Source: Myxococcales bacterium (lineage in GTDB: Bacteria > Myxococcota_A > Polyangia > Polyangiales > Ga0077539). Taken from it: a stretch of 64,000 bases of DNA. Position 1 is the first letter of the stretch. Each line of letters starts with the position of its first letter. This document shows, one piece after another, positions 8,396 to 17,465 of this stretch. The DNA lies in contig JAEUKI010000017.1 of assembly GCA_016793325.1 (NCBI GenBank), positions 32,522 through 96,521 of the forward strand, written 5' to 3'. The translations under genes were made by a program, and so were the position numbers. Below the pieces are notes generated by a model. The model did not search any database and was not told the origin of the DNA. It was given only the letters and a program-made list of their open reading frames with translations.

Positions 8396-9529
8396 GTGCG
8401 GACCCAATCAACCATCTGCCTTTCCTTCGCGTTGCTAGTGCTCGCCGCGTGCGGCTCTCCTCGTCCGCTCGCGCCCATGGACAGCGGCGTCGACGCGAGC
8501 CGTGGGTGTTCACGCAACGAAGACTGCAACGACAACACGCCGTGCACGCGCGACCTGTGCCTCGTCGGTGGCGTCTGCGAGAACACCGCGGACAACTCCA
8601 TGTGTCCGATGGGGCAGACCTGCGTCGCCGGCCGCGGGTGCACCTCGGGTTCGACACGAACATGTATGTCCGCGAGCGAGTGCGACGACCGCATTCCGTG
8701 CACGCGCGACACGTGCCTCGTCGACGGAACGTGCCGCAATCAGCCAGACGACACGATGTGCATGATGGGTCAGCGCTGCGACGCCATGCGCGGCTGCGGG
8801 GCGACGTCGGGTCGCTGCACGATGAACTCCGAGTGCAACGACATGATCGACTGCACCGAGGACACGTGCACCGTGGCGGGCACGTGCGAGCACGTCCCTC
8901 AAAACAGTCGCTGCACGGGCGGACGCACCTGCAACGCGATGATGGGCTGCATCGTCGCGTCGGCCTGCCGCAACAACGCCGAGTGCGACGATCGCGTCTA
9001 CTGCAACGGCGAAGAGCGCTGCAACACCGAGCTGGCGTGCATCGCGGGCACGCCCGTCAACTGCGCGGACATGGACCCGTGCACGATCGACGCGTGCAAC
9101 GAGACGATGCGCACGTGCACGCACACCCCAGACATGGCGTGCATGGGCTCAGCGATTCGAGGCATCTACGACATCATGCCGTCGACGATGTACCGGTGCG
9201 AAGACGCCTTTGGTCTCGGCATGACGCTGGTCGACTACAACATCCGGTTCTTCGAATTCAACACGGCGAGCGGAAACCTCGTCGTTCAAGGCGCACCGGC
9301 CATCATGATGGGGCCCGCGCCGGCGATGGGATCCATGGCGTTCGACGTGCGTGGCGCGATCACTGGAAGCTGCAACGAAACCTTCCGTCTCGTGGGCACC
9401 TTCACGGATGCGATGCGAACGACGTTCAACGGCACGTTCACGGTGACGTTCACACCAGCGGGCACATGCAGCGCGCTCTCTACGTGCCGCGATCAGTCCG
9501 TGATGGTTCGGGGCACGAGACGTCCGTAG
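8396..9529 (+). CDS. Cys-rich repeat lipoprotein, paralogue 2
   Basis: 377 residues, with the same layout as its upstream neighbour: lipobox LAAC (Cys19), then Cys-rich modules (C-S-R-N-E-D-C-N-D-N-x-P-C-T-R-x-L-C and relatives), one more module than the neighbour, and a C-terminal beta-rich domain with shared phrases such as RGAITGSCNETFRLVGTF. The start is GTG at 8396 with a strong AGGAGG six bases away, inside the end of the preceding gene. Surface-exposed lipoprotein of unknown role; likely cotranscribed with paralogue 1. Confidence 0.7.
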   Translation: MRTQSTICLSFALLVLAACGSPRPLAPMDSGVDASRGCSRNEDCNDNTPCTRDLCLVGGVCENTADNSMCPMGQTCVAGRGCTSGSTRTCMSASECDDRIPCTRDTCLVDGTCRNQPDDTMCMMGQRCDAMRGCGATSGRCTMNSECNDMIDCTEDTCTVAGTCEHVPQNSRCTGGRTCNAMMGCIVASACRNNAECDDRVYCNGEERCNTELACIAGTPVNCADMDPCTIDACNETMRTCTHTPDMACMGSAIRGIYDIMPSTMYRCEDAFGLGMTLVDYNIRFFEFNTASGNLVVQGAPAIMMGPAPAMGSMAFDVRGAITGSCNETFRLVGTFTDAMRTTFNGTFTVTFTPAGTCSALSTCRDQSVMVRGTRRP

Positions 9530-9608
9530 CCCGGACACAAACGCAAAGTGAGAAACTTCACGCTGGAGTGCGAAGCCGCACACTAGCTGTGGTGCTCATG
9601 GGTCGACA

Positions 9609-11498
9609 CTACAGGCCGACAACATCGAGAAACGCCCCACCACGACGGGTGACTCGAGCGCGTCGCGCGACATCGACTGAGTCCGCCGCACCGAAGCGGA
9701 AGTGCAGCTCCATTCCTGACGGCATCAGATCGGTGTTGCTTCGAGCAAATGCGAAATCGAAGTAGCCATCCCCATCGATGTCTCCGAGCGTCTTCGTCGC
9801 TCGCGTAAACGTCCCGGTCAACGCAGCGACGGTCGGAACTTCGCCCAACTCGATGCCCGTTGCGTACGAGAAACTCGGCGCGGTCAATAGACGTGTCGTT
9901 GGCGACAGCGAGATAGTTCCGTGCCAATCAACGAGTAGATCAGCGCGCCCGTCAGCGTCGATGTCTCCACCGACATTCAGGCCAAGTCGATGCATCCCGC
10001 CACCGACGTTACTCTCGATCGCAAGCAATTCAGTCGCCACGAGCCCAGCGGAGCCGCCGCGAAGCACGAGTCCTCGCGTTGGTGCGCTCATTCGGCCTTC
10101 GGTCACTGCGACGTCATTGAATCCGTCCGCGTCGACATCGCCCGCACACACGAGGAGGACGATCGAAGTCGTCATCGCTGAACCCGTGACGCTCCGGGGA
10201 GATTCCGAAATCAACGTGACCGGATCGCCGCGGTGCACATTGATCGACCAAGGCCCCGCTCCCCCTGTTCTCGAGGCGCTGAACAACAGGTCGTGCAAGC
10301 CATCACCATCGATATCGCACCCAGCGACTTGCGACATGATCTCATCCGCAAGTGCGGCGAATGTTCGTGCCGGCCGTGAGCTCACTCCCGCTGAGCTTCC
10401 GGCGAACACATGCAGCCGGTTCGCTCCAACGCTCAACGGAGTCCCCGGCGCCTGCACCGCAACATCCGCGTACCCATCGCCGTTCAGATCCCCGAGCGCA
10501 TCGACGATCATCCCGAACGCGCCCGCTCGACTCTCGGGCGACTCGATCTCGCTGACCTGCATCAACGGCAGCGCACCGCCAGCAAACACGCGGACGACGC
10601 CCCGTCCGCTCGCGGCGGCGCCGTCTCCGACGAGCAGGTCCGCGATCCCGTCTCCGGTCACGTCCGCGACCGCAATCGAACGCAGCCCGTTGCCGATTGC
10701 AATTCGCTGATCGAAGGCTGTCGGCGCTCCCCCAACGCGCCCGACATAGATCTCGACGAATCGCTCTTCGCTCGAACCGCCGTCACCATCGGATCGCATC
10801 AACGAACCGCGCACGATCACGTCCGCGATGCCGTCACCAGTCACATCTGGATACGTCCATGCGGGAGAGTCCGACGCCGATCCCCGACCGCTAGACCAGA
10901 AGAACCACACCGGCGACCGACGTTGCCCTTCGACACCCGACCGCTTCCCCGCCAAGCGCCAGAACCACCCTCCACGCGCGAGCGGCCTCGATAGCCGCAG
11001 CTGCCCTCCGTCACCCTCTTCGCGAATGCAACTCGTCCGCATGGCTCGATCGCGACACAACTCGACGACCGCGCCCGTCGCTGCGCCCCGCAACTCCCAG
11101 CGCAGCAGCGGGCGATCCGTGCTCATGACGCTCGAGCTGAGCGGCGCGATCAGGCGCGGCGCGTCGATGCTCGACGGGTCAACGGGTTGGACATCCGCCA
11201 CATCCACCCCATTGTCCGCGATCACGTCGCTGTCCGCGCCGACGTCCCCAGCGCTCGCGTCGCTCGCTGCATCGCGCCGTGGGCCCGCTTCGATCGTGCC
11301 CCCGTCGGATCGACACGGAATCCCCGGCGCGACTTCGTCCGTGCAGAGCGGCAAACACGCGCCCGACCCGGGATCGAAATCCTCGTTCGCCATGCACACG
11401 ACGGGGCGTCTGCACCCTTCGGCGCCCATGCTCGCGCTGATCGCCAACGCCACAACCAGCCCCCATCGTGCCCTCACCACCACGCTCGTCGTCTCCAT
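9609..11498 (-). CDS. FG-GAP/VCBS-repeat surface lipoprotein (integrin-alpha-like propeller)
   Basis: 629 residues. It has a hydrophobic signal with a possible lipid-attachment Cys29 (AEGC, a poor lipobox), an Asp-rich linker, and a fibronectin-like segment (about residues 110-200). Then come repeated FG-GAP units with calcium loops such as DVTGDGIADVIV, DLNGDGYADVAV, DIDGDGLHDLLF, DVDADGFNDVAV and DIDGDGYFDFAF. Seven or so units would build a beta-propeller binding Ca2+ and an extracellular ligand. The ATG at 11498 has GGAGAG just upstream; the upstream extension has no signal peptide and poor codon bias. Codon use looks less GC-extreme than in neighbours. Confidence 0.75.
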   Translation of the reverse strand: METTSVVVRARWGLVVALAISASMGAEGCRRPVVCMANEDFDPGSGACLPLCTDEVAPGIPCRSDGGTIEAGPRRDAASDASAGDVGADSDVIADNGVDVADVQPVDPSSIDAPRLIAPLSSSVMSTDRPLLRWELRGAATGAVVELCRDRAMRTSCIREEGDGGQLRLSRPLARGGWFWRLAGKRSGVEGQRRSPVWFFWSSGRGSASDSPAWTYPDVTGDGIADVIVRGSLMRSDGDGGSSEERFVEIYVGRVGGAPTAFDQRIAIGNGLRSIAVADVTGDGIADLLVGDGAAASGRGVVRVFAGGALPLMQVSEIESPESRAGAFGMIVDALGDLNGDGYADVAVQAPGTPLSVGANRLHVFAGSSAGVSSRPARTFAALADEIMSQVAGCDIDGDGLHDLLFSASRTGGAGPWSINVHRGDPVTLISESPRSVTGSAMTTSIVLLVCAGDVDADGFNDVAVTEGRMSAPTRGLVLRGGSAGLVATELLAIESNVGGGMHRLGLNVGGDIDADGRADLLVDWHGTISLSPTTRLLTAPSFSYATGIELGEVPTVAALTGTFTRATKTLGDIDGDGYFDFAFARSNTDLMPSGMELHFRFGAADSVDVARRARVTRRGGAFLDVVGL

Positions 11499-11861
11499 CG
11501 CCGCTCTCCGATCGCTACTGCATTCGTCTCGCACGCGCCACGCTCGGCGGCGCGCGGCGGCTGTATCGCTGCAGCGGACGAAACGTTGCTTCGCGCGACA
11601 AGCGATCGCCTCGTCCGTCCCTTTCGGCGATGCACTCACCCCGACCCTCGCAGAGAAATCCACGACGATTTCCAGCATCGCCAGAGCCAACAGCGCTGTT
11701 GGTCGAAAATTCGGCCTCTTTTGGCCCTCGAACCCCTGCGAGGGTCGCCCTATGTGCTCGGACCGAGTGTTTTTACACACCAACGCACGTCCAACACGAT
11801 AAAAGGCCCACAATTTCAACGCGAACATTCACCGCGCACGGCAGCCCCCCCCTCTCGCAGC
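11499..11861. other. Gene-free 363-base gap with promoter-type composition
   Basis: No ORF with coding-like third positions on either strand. The part at 11690-11830 is visibly AT-richer. It contains a CCCTCG/CGAGGG hairpin (11731-11750), GGCC-TCTTTT-GGCC just before it, and GTGT-TTTT-ACAC (11767-11778). It probably holds the 3' end of the upstream minus-strand lipoprotein transcript and the promoter of the FG-GAP gene. Confidence 0.4.
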
Positions 11862-13619
11862 TCACATCATCAGCCGCCGCACGCGAACGAGCCCCGTCGG
11901 AGAGCCACCCGTTGCGGTGGTGTTGACGATCGCGATGATGCCGTCGCCGCCATCCGACGCGATGCCGAACGGCGTCCGCGCGCCGAGCGAAATCGGAACG
12001 ACGCGGTTCATCGTTCGGTTGAAGTGCCACACCTGTTGACCCGCGCCGTTTCGCGTAAAGAGCCACAGTCCTCCCTGCGAGTCGTGAACGACGTTGATCA
12101 CCGGAGGCAACGCCGTCGGAAGGTTGACGCTCGTTCGCGTGAGCATCGGCGATGCGCCGTCCATCGTCTGGACCGTCATCACCGCCTGCCCGGCGGGGTG
12201 CGTCGGCGCGATCAGCTCCGTGCCACGCACGGACAGGGAGAATGTTTGGAGCGTCGCGCACAAGAAGCCATCGACGCAGAGGCCATCGGTCGACGAGCCC
12301 GCGTTGAACGACAGTCCGTTCGCTTGAATCGGCACGGTCAGCGTCGAGAGGACGGTGCCTGCGTCGTTGATGCGCAAGACATGAACGCCGTCGCCCGTGG
12401 TTTGCGTGCCGATCGCCACGCCGTGGCTCGGTGACGGCTTGATGCGACCCATCGCGTAGATTGTTCCTGCTTGCATCGGGTCGGCGCGGAGCACCATCGA
12501 GGAGCCGAAGCCCTGGGAGATCTCGACAGGACCCGTCACAGAGAGATCAGAATTGAACGTCCAACGTTCCATACGAACGTGATTCGTGATCTGCGCACCC
12601 CCCTCCCCGCTAATGCTCAACACGCGACGGTACGCGTGAATGCTGCCAGACGGCGTCGCGATCACTTCGACTGCGGGAAACGCTTGGTTCGGGAACTGGC
12701 CGCCCGAAGGTGAATTGAACTCAGCAGGTCGGTTCGCGCGCGCCGACGGTCGCGCAGGCGAGAACGAGTGGCGAAAGAACGACAGCCACAGGCCTCCCTG
12801 CCCATCCAATGCAATGGATTGGCCCATCTGCAGCACATCGAACGTTCCGAGGGGAGACGCAAACGCGGTGCTATCGGTGCGCGCTCCCGTCGTCATGTTC
12901 AAGCGATGCGCGTTGCCTCCGGACTCGCCCGACACCCAGTACGCGAAGCCGTCCTTCGCAGTCACGAACCGCTCGTTGCGGATTCGTCTCGTCTCCATCG
13001 CGGGATCCACGAGCACGGACACACAAAACTCTCCGGTGCACGACGTCGACGGCGGCACGATCATCGGATCGACGCACGGCGGCCCGCCCGGAACCCCACA
13101 GGCCAGCGGAATCACCCGCGTCCGCACCCCCGCCGCCGCGATCGTCGCCTCACGCACTTCGATCGTCACGGTCGACGGCGTCACCTCGACAGGCTCAGTG
13201 AGCATCCAGCCCGACGCCGTGCGCACCCACACTTTGACCCCGAAATCGCCAGGGTTGAGCGTCGCGACGTCGCTCGGGTCGTACGGGAGCGTCCATCGAA
13301 CGGGCTGCGCGAAGGTCGTTCCCATCGGGCCGATCTTGAATTGATGGCCAACGCGAACCGCGCCGCCCGGCAGCGGCGTCTCGTCCGACGTGAGCTCGAG
13401 CGTCAACGCCACCGGCGCGCCGAGCGCCCCCGCGGGAACCACGATCTGCGAGAGCCCGTTCGCCTCCGATACCGTCCCTCCCATCGGCCCGATCCCGCTC
13501 GCGCTCGCGTCCCCCGCCGCGTCAGCGCCGCCGCTGTCTTGATTGTTGGTCACCGGCGGCGAGCAAGCCGCCAGCGCGAAAAAGATGCCTAGCGAAACCG
13601 AAACGTTCGTCGTCTTCAT
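11862..13619 (-). CDS. Large lipoprotein with ZU5-like N-domain and repeat C-domain
   Basis: 585 residues. Lipobox LAAC (Cys19) is followed by an Asp/Ala linker. The next domain begins GPMGGTVSEANG and continues with VVPAGAL, a phrase characteristic of ZU5-type domains in bacterial lipoproteins (residues about 50-170). The remaining 400 residues look like a beta-propeller or beta-sandwich with recurring Trp and DGQGGLWLSF/DSQGGLWLFTRN blades. Function unknown, presumably surface binding. The ATG at 13619 has AAGGG eight bases upstream. The upstream region is exceptionally rich in palindromes. Confidence 0.65.
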   Translation of the reverse strand: MKTTNVSVSLGIFFALAACSPPVTNNQDSGGADAAGDASASGIGPMGGTVSEANGLSQIVVPAGALGAPVALTLELTSDETPLPGGAVRVGHQFKIGPMGTTFAQPVRWTLPYDPSDVATLNPGDFGVKVWVRTASGWMLTEPVEVTPSTVTIEVREATIAAAGVRTRVIPLACGVPGGPPCVDPMIVPPSTSCTGEFCVSVLVDPAMETRRIRNERFVTAKDGFAYWVSGESGGNAHRLNMTTGARTDSTAFASPLGTFDVLQMGQSIALDGQGGLWLSFFRHSFSPARPSARANRPAEFNSPSGGQFPNQAFPAVEVIATPSGSIHAYRRVLSISGEGGAQITNHVRMERWTFNSDLSVTGPVEISQGFGSSMVLRADPMQAGTIYAMGRIKPSPSHGVAIGTQTTGDGVHVLRINDAGTVLSTLTVPIQANGLSFNAGSSTDGLCVDGFLCATLQTFSLSVRGTELIAPTHPAGQAVMTVQTMDGASPMLTRTSVNLPTALPPVINVVHDSQGGLWLFTRNGAGQQVWHFNRTMNRVVPISLGARTPFGIASDGGDGIIAIVNTTATGGSPTGLVRVRRLMM

Positions 13620-13880
13620 GCGACGACCCTTCAGCACGGCGCAGGCCAACGCGTTTCGTCGCTGAATCTTCAGCGATTTCAACGGTGCGACACGAGTGTC
13701 ACAACCCCGCCGCTGGCACCGGCCCTGGCACGCGCCCTGGCACGTGCCAGCTCCGCCGACCTCGTCGTGCCAACGCCCACGAGCGCATGCAAGCGAGTGC
13801 ATCTCGAGCAGCGCGAAGAGCGCATGCAACGAGTGCAAACCGAGCCGAGCGTCGGCAGTGAGCGCAAGCAACGAGTGCAT
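13620..13880. promoter_or_regulatory. Palindrome- and repeat-dense region upstream of the 13619 lipoprotein gene
   Basis: Within 260 bases: CGCTGAA-TC-TTCAGCG (13660-13675), GACAC-GA-GTGTC (13689-13700), three CTGGCAC units at exactly 12-base spacing (13713, 13725, 13737) of which the last forms the perfect palindrome CTGGCACGTGCCAG (13737-13750), and three imperfect 21-22-base direct copies of GAGCGCAWGCAACGAGTGCA (13781-13802, 13818-13838, 13860-13880). No coding bias. Likely a multi-site regulatory region for the lipoprotein gene starting at 13619, or the 3' region of pqqA. Confidence 0.45.
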
Positions 13881-13963
13881 GCGCCCGCCGCTTGCCCACT
13901 TGCATGCGCCGCCCGCTTGCTTGCCCGCCTGCCCGCGCCGCCCTCCCCGCGACGCTTACCGCC

Positions 13964-14092
13964 TTACTCCGTGAACACGTACGCGCAGATCTCGGCGCAC
14001 GCGCTCTGCTCGTCGAGCGACGGCGTGGACCACTCGGTGTCGACCGTCTCGCGGGTGTCTCGATCGCTCGTGGACTCGTGCTGATCAATCAT
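13964..14092 (-). CDS. pqqA: PqqA, precursor peptide of pyrroloquinoline quinone
   Basis: A 42-residue ORF. It starts at ATG 14092 with GGAG seven bases upstream and ends at TAA 13964-13966. About 38 of 42 codons end in G or C, as in real genes here. The C-terminal half has W21-x2-P24-x3-E28-x5-E34-x3-Y38. Classical PqqA of the Methylobacterium type has W, P, E, E and Y at identical spacings; the final Glu and Tyr (here EICAY) are the residues cross-linked by PqqE to form PQQ. The 20-residue acidic N-terminal extension is longer than usual. It lies 63 bases downstream of the MYXO-CTERM gene on the same strand and 3.4 kb from pqqC, which runs the other way. Identification rests on motif and context, not a database search. 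Confidence 0.75.
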   Translation of the reverse strand: MIDQHESTSDRDTRETVDTEWSTPSLDEQSACAEICAYVFTE

Positions 14093-14155
14093 CGCTGGCT
14101 CCGTAGGTGAAGGGACCGCGAGAGGATGACCCGAACGTCCCGAGCGCGCAACCGG

Positions 14156-17100
14156 TCAGCGCGCGCAGCGCTTGCGCGAACGCGCGAGCGAGACCGCGCC
14201 GAGCGCGGCGATCGCCCACAGCGCACCGCGCGAACCGCCCGCGCCGCGCGCAGGCCGCGACACCACGCGGCAACCGCACGCGCCATCGCCGCTCAATACG
14301 CCGAACGGCGCAGCGCCGTCCGCGCTCGCGTCGCCCGCATCACGAACGACCGCGTCCATCGAGCCGCCATCGGACAACCCCGAGTCCGCGATCACGCCAC
14401 TGTCCGTCGAGACCGCGCCGTCCATCGCTCCGCTGTCGGACGCGACGCCCGAATCCACGGTGACTCCGCCGTCCGTCGATGCGTCGGGCTCGCTCGCGTC
14501 CGCGCCTGCGTCGGGCGTCGAGCGAGGCTCGCAACGATTGATCGCAGTGTTGCACGCGCGGTCCATCGCGCAGTCGCCGGCCGTCGCGCAGCCGCACGCG
14601 TTGCGATCGGTGCTCGGTCCCGCGAGGCAGCGCGTTCCGTTGGGGTTGCTCGCGCAGCCCGTGCCCGCGCCCATGCCCGTCACGAGGCACGCGACGCAGC
14701 GCCCCGCAGACGTGTCGCACACCGCCGCGGGCTCCATGCAGTTGGCGCTCGGGCTCATCGCGACGGTGACGCGCGCGACGCCGTCCTCGCTCGCGACCGA
14801 GTCCGCCGCACAGTCGTTGTCGCTGTCCGTATCGAGAAAGTCCGGCCCATCCGAGCCGCGGTCGGTGTTGGCTGGCATCGTGGGGGTCGCGCCCGCTTCG
14901 TCGCGATCGAGGTCGCCGTCGCCGTCACTATCGGTGTCGCGATACGAGGGCGTCCCGTCCATGTCGAAGTCGTCACCCGTGGTCGGGTCGAGCAAGCGCT
15001 CGGTCGCCGTGGGAATTCCGTCGCCGTCGTCATCGGGGTCGAGGAAGTCCGGCGTTCCGTCGCGATCCGTGTCGCGGTCGCCCATCACGCAGCCGGGCAT
15101 CGAGCCCGTGCAACCGCCGCGCTCCACGCTGTTCGGGACGCCGTCACCGTCGTTGTCGTCGGACGGGTCTAGAAAATCGGGGCGCATATTCATGTTGGTG
15201 TCGCGCGTCCCCTCGGCGCGGTCGAGGAGGCGATCGTCGTCGCTGTCGGTGTCGCGGTACGAAGGCGTTCCGTCGCCGTCGAAGTCGTCACCCGCGGTGG
15301 TGTCGAGGCGGGCCTCGTCCGCGGTGAGGATCCCGTCGTCGTCGTCGTCCGTGTCGAGGTAGTCGAACGCGCGATCGCCGTCCGTGTCGAGCGGCATCAT
15401 GAAGCCCGACGCGCCGAGCTCGTCGCGCGTCAGGATCGTGTCGCCATCGTCATCGTCGTCGAGCGCGTCGATGCGCCCGTCGCGATCGGTATCCCGCGGA
15501 ACGAACATCGGCCCCGCGCCCGTCTCGGCCCCATCGGGGACGCCGTCCATGTCGCTGTCGCGGTTGTTGGGGTTGGTTCCGTTGCGGATCTCGAACAGGT
15601 TCGGGATCCCGTCCATGTCGTTGTCCGAGTCGGGAACGCACACGCCCCGCGTCGTGTCGCACACCGGCGCGACCACCGTGCAAAACGAGTTTGGCGTGGT
15701 CGACACCGTCACGCGCGCGACGCCGTCTTCGCTTCCGAGCGAGTCCGCAGCGCAGTCGTTGTCGCTGTCGCGGTCGAGAAAGTCGGGCCCGTCCGAAGCG
15801 CGATCGGTGTTCGCAGGCATCGTGGGCGTCGCGCCCGCTTCGTCGCGATCGAGGTCGCCATCACCGTCCGAGTCGGTGTCGCGATACGAGGGCACGCCGT
15901 CCATGTCGAAGTCGTCGCCCGTCGTCGGGTCGAGCGATCGTTCGGTCGCCGTGGGAATGCCGTCGCCGTCGTCGTCGGGGTCGAGGAAATCTGGCGTTCC
16001 ATCGCGGTCGGTGTCGCGGTCGCCCATCACGCAGCCGGGCACCGTGCCCGTGCATCCCCCGCGCTCCACGCTGTTGGGGACGCCGTCGCCGTCGGAGTCG
16101 TCGGACGGGTCTAGAAAATCGGGGCGCATATTCATGTTGCCGTCGCGCGTCCCCTCCGCGCGGTCGAACAGTCCATCTGCGTCGCTGTCCCAATCGCGGT
16201 ACGAGGGCGCGCCGTCGCTGTCGAAATCGTCGCCCATCGTCGCGTCGAGCGCGTTCTCCGTGGCCGTGGGAATTCCGTCGCCGTCGTCGTCGCGATCGAG
16301 GTAGTCGGCGATGGCGTCCGCGGTTCCTGCGCCGGCGGGGGGCATCGCATCAGTGTTGCGAGGCATCGTGGCGCCGCCCGGTCCGAGCTCGACGCTCGTG
16401 GGCACTCCGTCGCCGTCATCGTCGGCGTCGAGCCAATCGGGAACGGTATCCGCCGTCCCCTCTCCCGCGGGTACAACCGCGTCCGTGTTGCGCGGCATCA
16501 TCGCGCTCGTCCCGAGCTCGACCGTCGTAGGCACACCATCGCCATCGTCATCGGGATCGAGGTAGTTGGGCCGACCGTCACCATCCGTGTCGTTCGTCCC
16601 ATCGAGACAGTCGGGGACACGATCGGCGTCCATGTCCGCCGTGCACGAGAGCGTCAGCGGAACATCCACCGTGTAGCCCGTAGGGCTCCCCGATCGACCG
16701 CCGTTCGTGCCGCCCACGTTCACGTCGTCGCCGGTCGTCACGTTGACGCGCATCACGACGCCCGCGGTGAAGCTCGCTCCGTAGTCGATGAGCACACGAA
16801 AATCGTCGGTGAACGGCGAGTTGTTCATGTTGGTGCGGACGCGGACCACCGTCGTTCCACCGCCGCCGGCCGTCACCGTGAGCGTGTCCGTACCCGGAGC
16901 TTCGACGCCCGTCGCGCTCGACGTGTAGTCCACCGTCGGCTGCAGCCCCCACGTCGCGTGCGTCGCGGCGAGCGTCGCGTCCGCGAACACAACGCCAATG
17001 ACCGTCACCCCCGCGGGAAACACCAGCGTGAACTCCGCCTCGGGGTCTCGCGTATTGCTCACGACAGGGCCCGTGCGAACGTAGATCGACTCGGAGAAGC

Positions 17101-17368
17101 GCCCGTCTCGCGCAGGGTCCGCGGGCACGAGCACGAGCCCAGACCCGGTCATCGACGGCGGCGTCGTCGCGAAGCTCCGCTCTCGAACGATCGAGATTTC
17201 TCCGCGCGGCGTCGGTCCGCCAAAGGCGCTCGCGACGCCCGCAGGGGCCGTAAAGATCTGCGTGTCTTGCAGCGGAGCGCTCTGCGCGTGCGCGGCGCCT
17301 GCGCCCGTCACGAGCGCGAGTCCCGTGGCCACGAGCGCGAATCGACAAGTCCAAGGGCGGGTTTTCAT
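14156..17368 (-). CDS. Thrombospondin type-3-repeat Ca-binding protein with MYXO-CTERM tail
   Basis: 1070 residues. After a signal peptide (cleavage near AHAQS) comes a 200-residue beta-rich domain, then about 700 residues of acidic DxDxDG-type loops (DTDRDGTPDFLDPDDDGDGIP and relatives) typical of thrombospondin type-3 repeats that bind Ca2+ and stiffen on binding. Near 1030 the motif GACGC precedes a hydrophobic helix and an Arg/Lys-rich end, which fits MYXO-CTERM, the signal for sorting to the myxobacterial cell surface. A 470-base internal block is duplicated at an exact 942-base offset. Its gene diverges from pqqC and is followed by pqqA. Confidence 0.85.
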   Translation of the reverse strand: MKTRPWTCRFALVATGLALVTGAGAAHAQSAPLQDTQIFTAPAGVASAFGGPTPRGEISIVRERSFATTPPSMTGSGLVLVPADPARDGRFSESIYVRTGPVVSNTRDPEAEFTLVFPAGVTVIGVVFADATLAATHATWGLQPTVDYTSSATGVEAPGTDTLTVTAGGGGTTVVRVRTNMNNSPFTDDFRVLIDYGASFTAGVVMRVNVTTGDDVNVGGTNGGRSGSPTGYTVDVPLTLSCTADMDADRVPDCLDGTNDTDGDGRPNYLDPDDDGDGVPTTVELGTSAMMPRNTDAVVPAGEGTADTVPDWLDADDDGDGVPTSVELGPGGATMPRNTDAMPPAGAGTADAIADYLDRDDDGDGIPTATENALDATMGDDFDSDGAPSYRDWDSDADGLFDRAEGTRDGNMNMRPDFLDPSDDSDGDGVPNSVERGGCTGTVPGCVMGDRDTDRDGTPDFLDPDDDGDGIPTATERSLDPTTGDDFDMDGVPSYRDTDSDGDGDLDRDEAGATPTMPANTDRASDGPDFLDRDSDNDCAADSLGSEDGVARVTVSTTPNSFCTVVAPVCDTTRGVCVPDSDNDMDGIPNLFEIRNGTNPNNRDSDMDGVPDGAETGAGPMFVPRDTDRDGRIDALDDDDDGDTILTRDELGASGFMMPLDTDGDRAFDYLDTDDDDDGILTADEARLDTTAGDDFDGDGTPSYRDTDSDDDRLLDRAEGTRDTNMNMRPDFLDPSDDNDGDGVPNSVERGGCTGSMPGCVMGDRDTDRDGTPDFLDPDDDGDGIPTATERLLDPTTGDDFDMDGTPSYRDTDSDGDGDLDRDEAGATPTMPANTDRGSDGPDFLDTDSDNDCAADSVASEDGVARVTVAMSPSANCMEPAAVCDTSAGRCVACLVTGMGAGTGCASNPNGTRCLAGPSTDRNACGCATAGDCAMDRACNTAINRCEPRSTPDAGADASEPDASTDGGVTVDSGVASDSGAMDGAVSTDSGVIADSGLSDGGSMDAVVRDAGDASADGAAPFGVLSGDGACGCRVVSRPARGAGGSRGALWAIAALGAVSLARSRKRCAR
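14761..16175 (-). repeat. Internal duplication, two ~470-base blocks offset by 942 bases
   Basis: The block at about 14761-15230 matches about 15703-16175 nearly base for base. Landmarks such as GGACGGGTCTAGAAAATCGG occur at 15161 and again at 16103, and GCGCGCGACGCCGTC at 14771 and 15713, always 942 bases apart. In protein terms this is a roughly 155-residue Ca-loop unit repeated with a 314-residue period. It is in frame and so expands the stalk. Confidence 0.8.
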
Positions 17369-17465
17369 CGGTGATTCTGCCCATGGTACACAAGCGCGGA
17401 TCTGCCGTCGTGGGGCGCAACCTCTTCCGTTGCGTGCAAACCGCGGTGGATCACACTCGGCGGGC

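Noticed and set aside
9568..9581. GTGCG-AAGC-CGCAC hairpin between convergent genes as a terminator
   Set aside because: Five-base stem without T-run; too weak to support.
13781..13880. Three repeats spaced about 40 bases, resembling a tiny CRISPR
   Set aside because: Repeats are only about 21 bases, imperfect and too few, with no cas genes.
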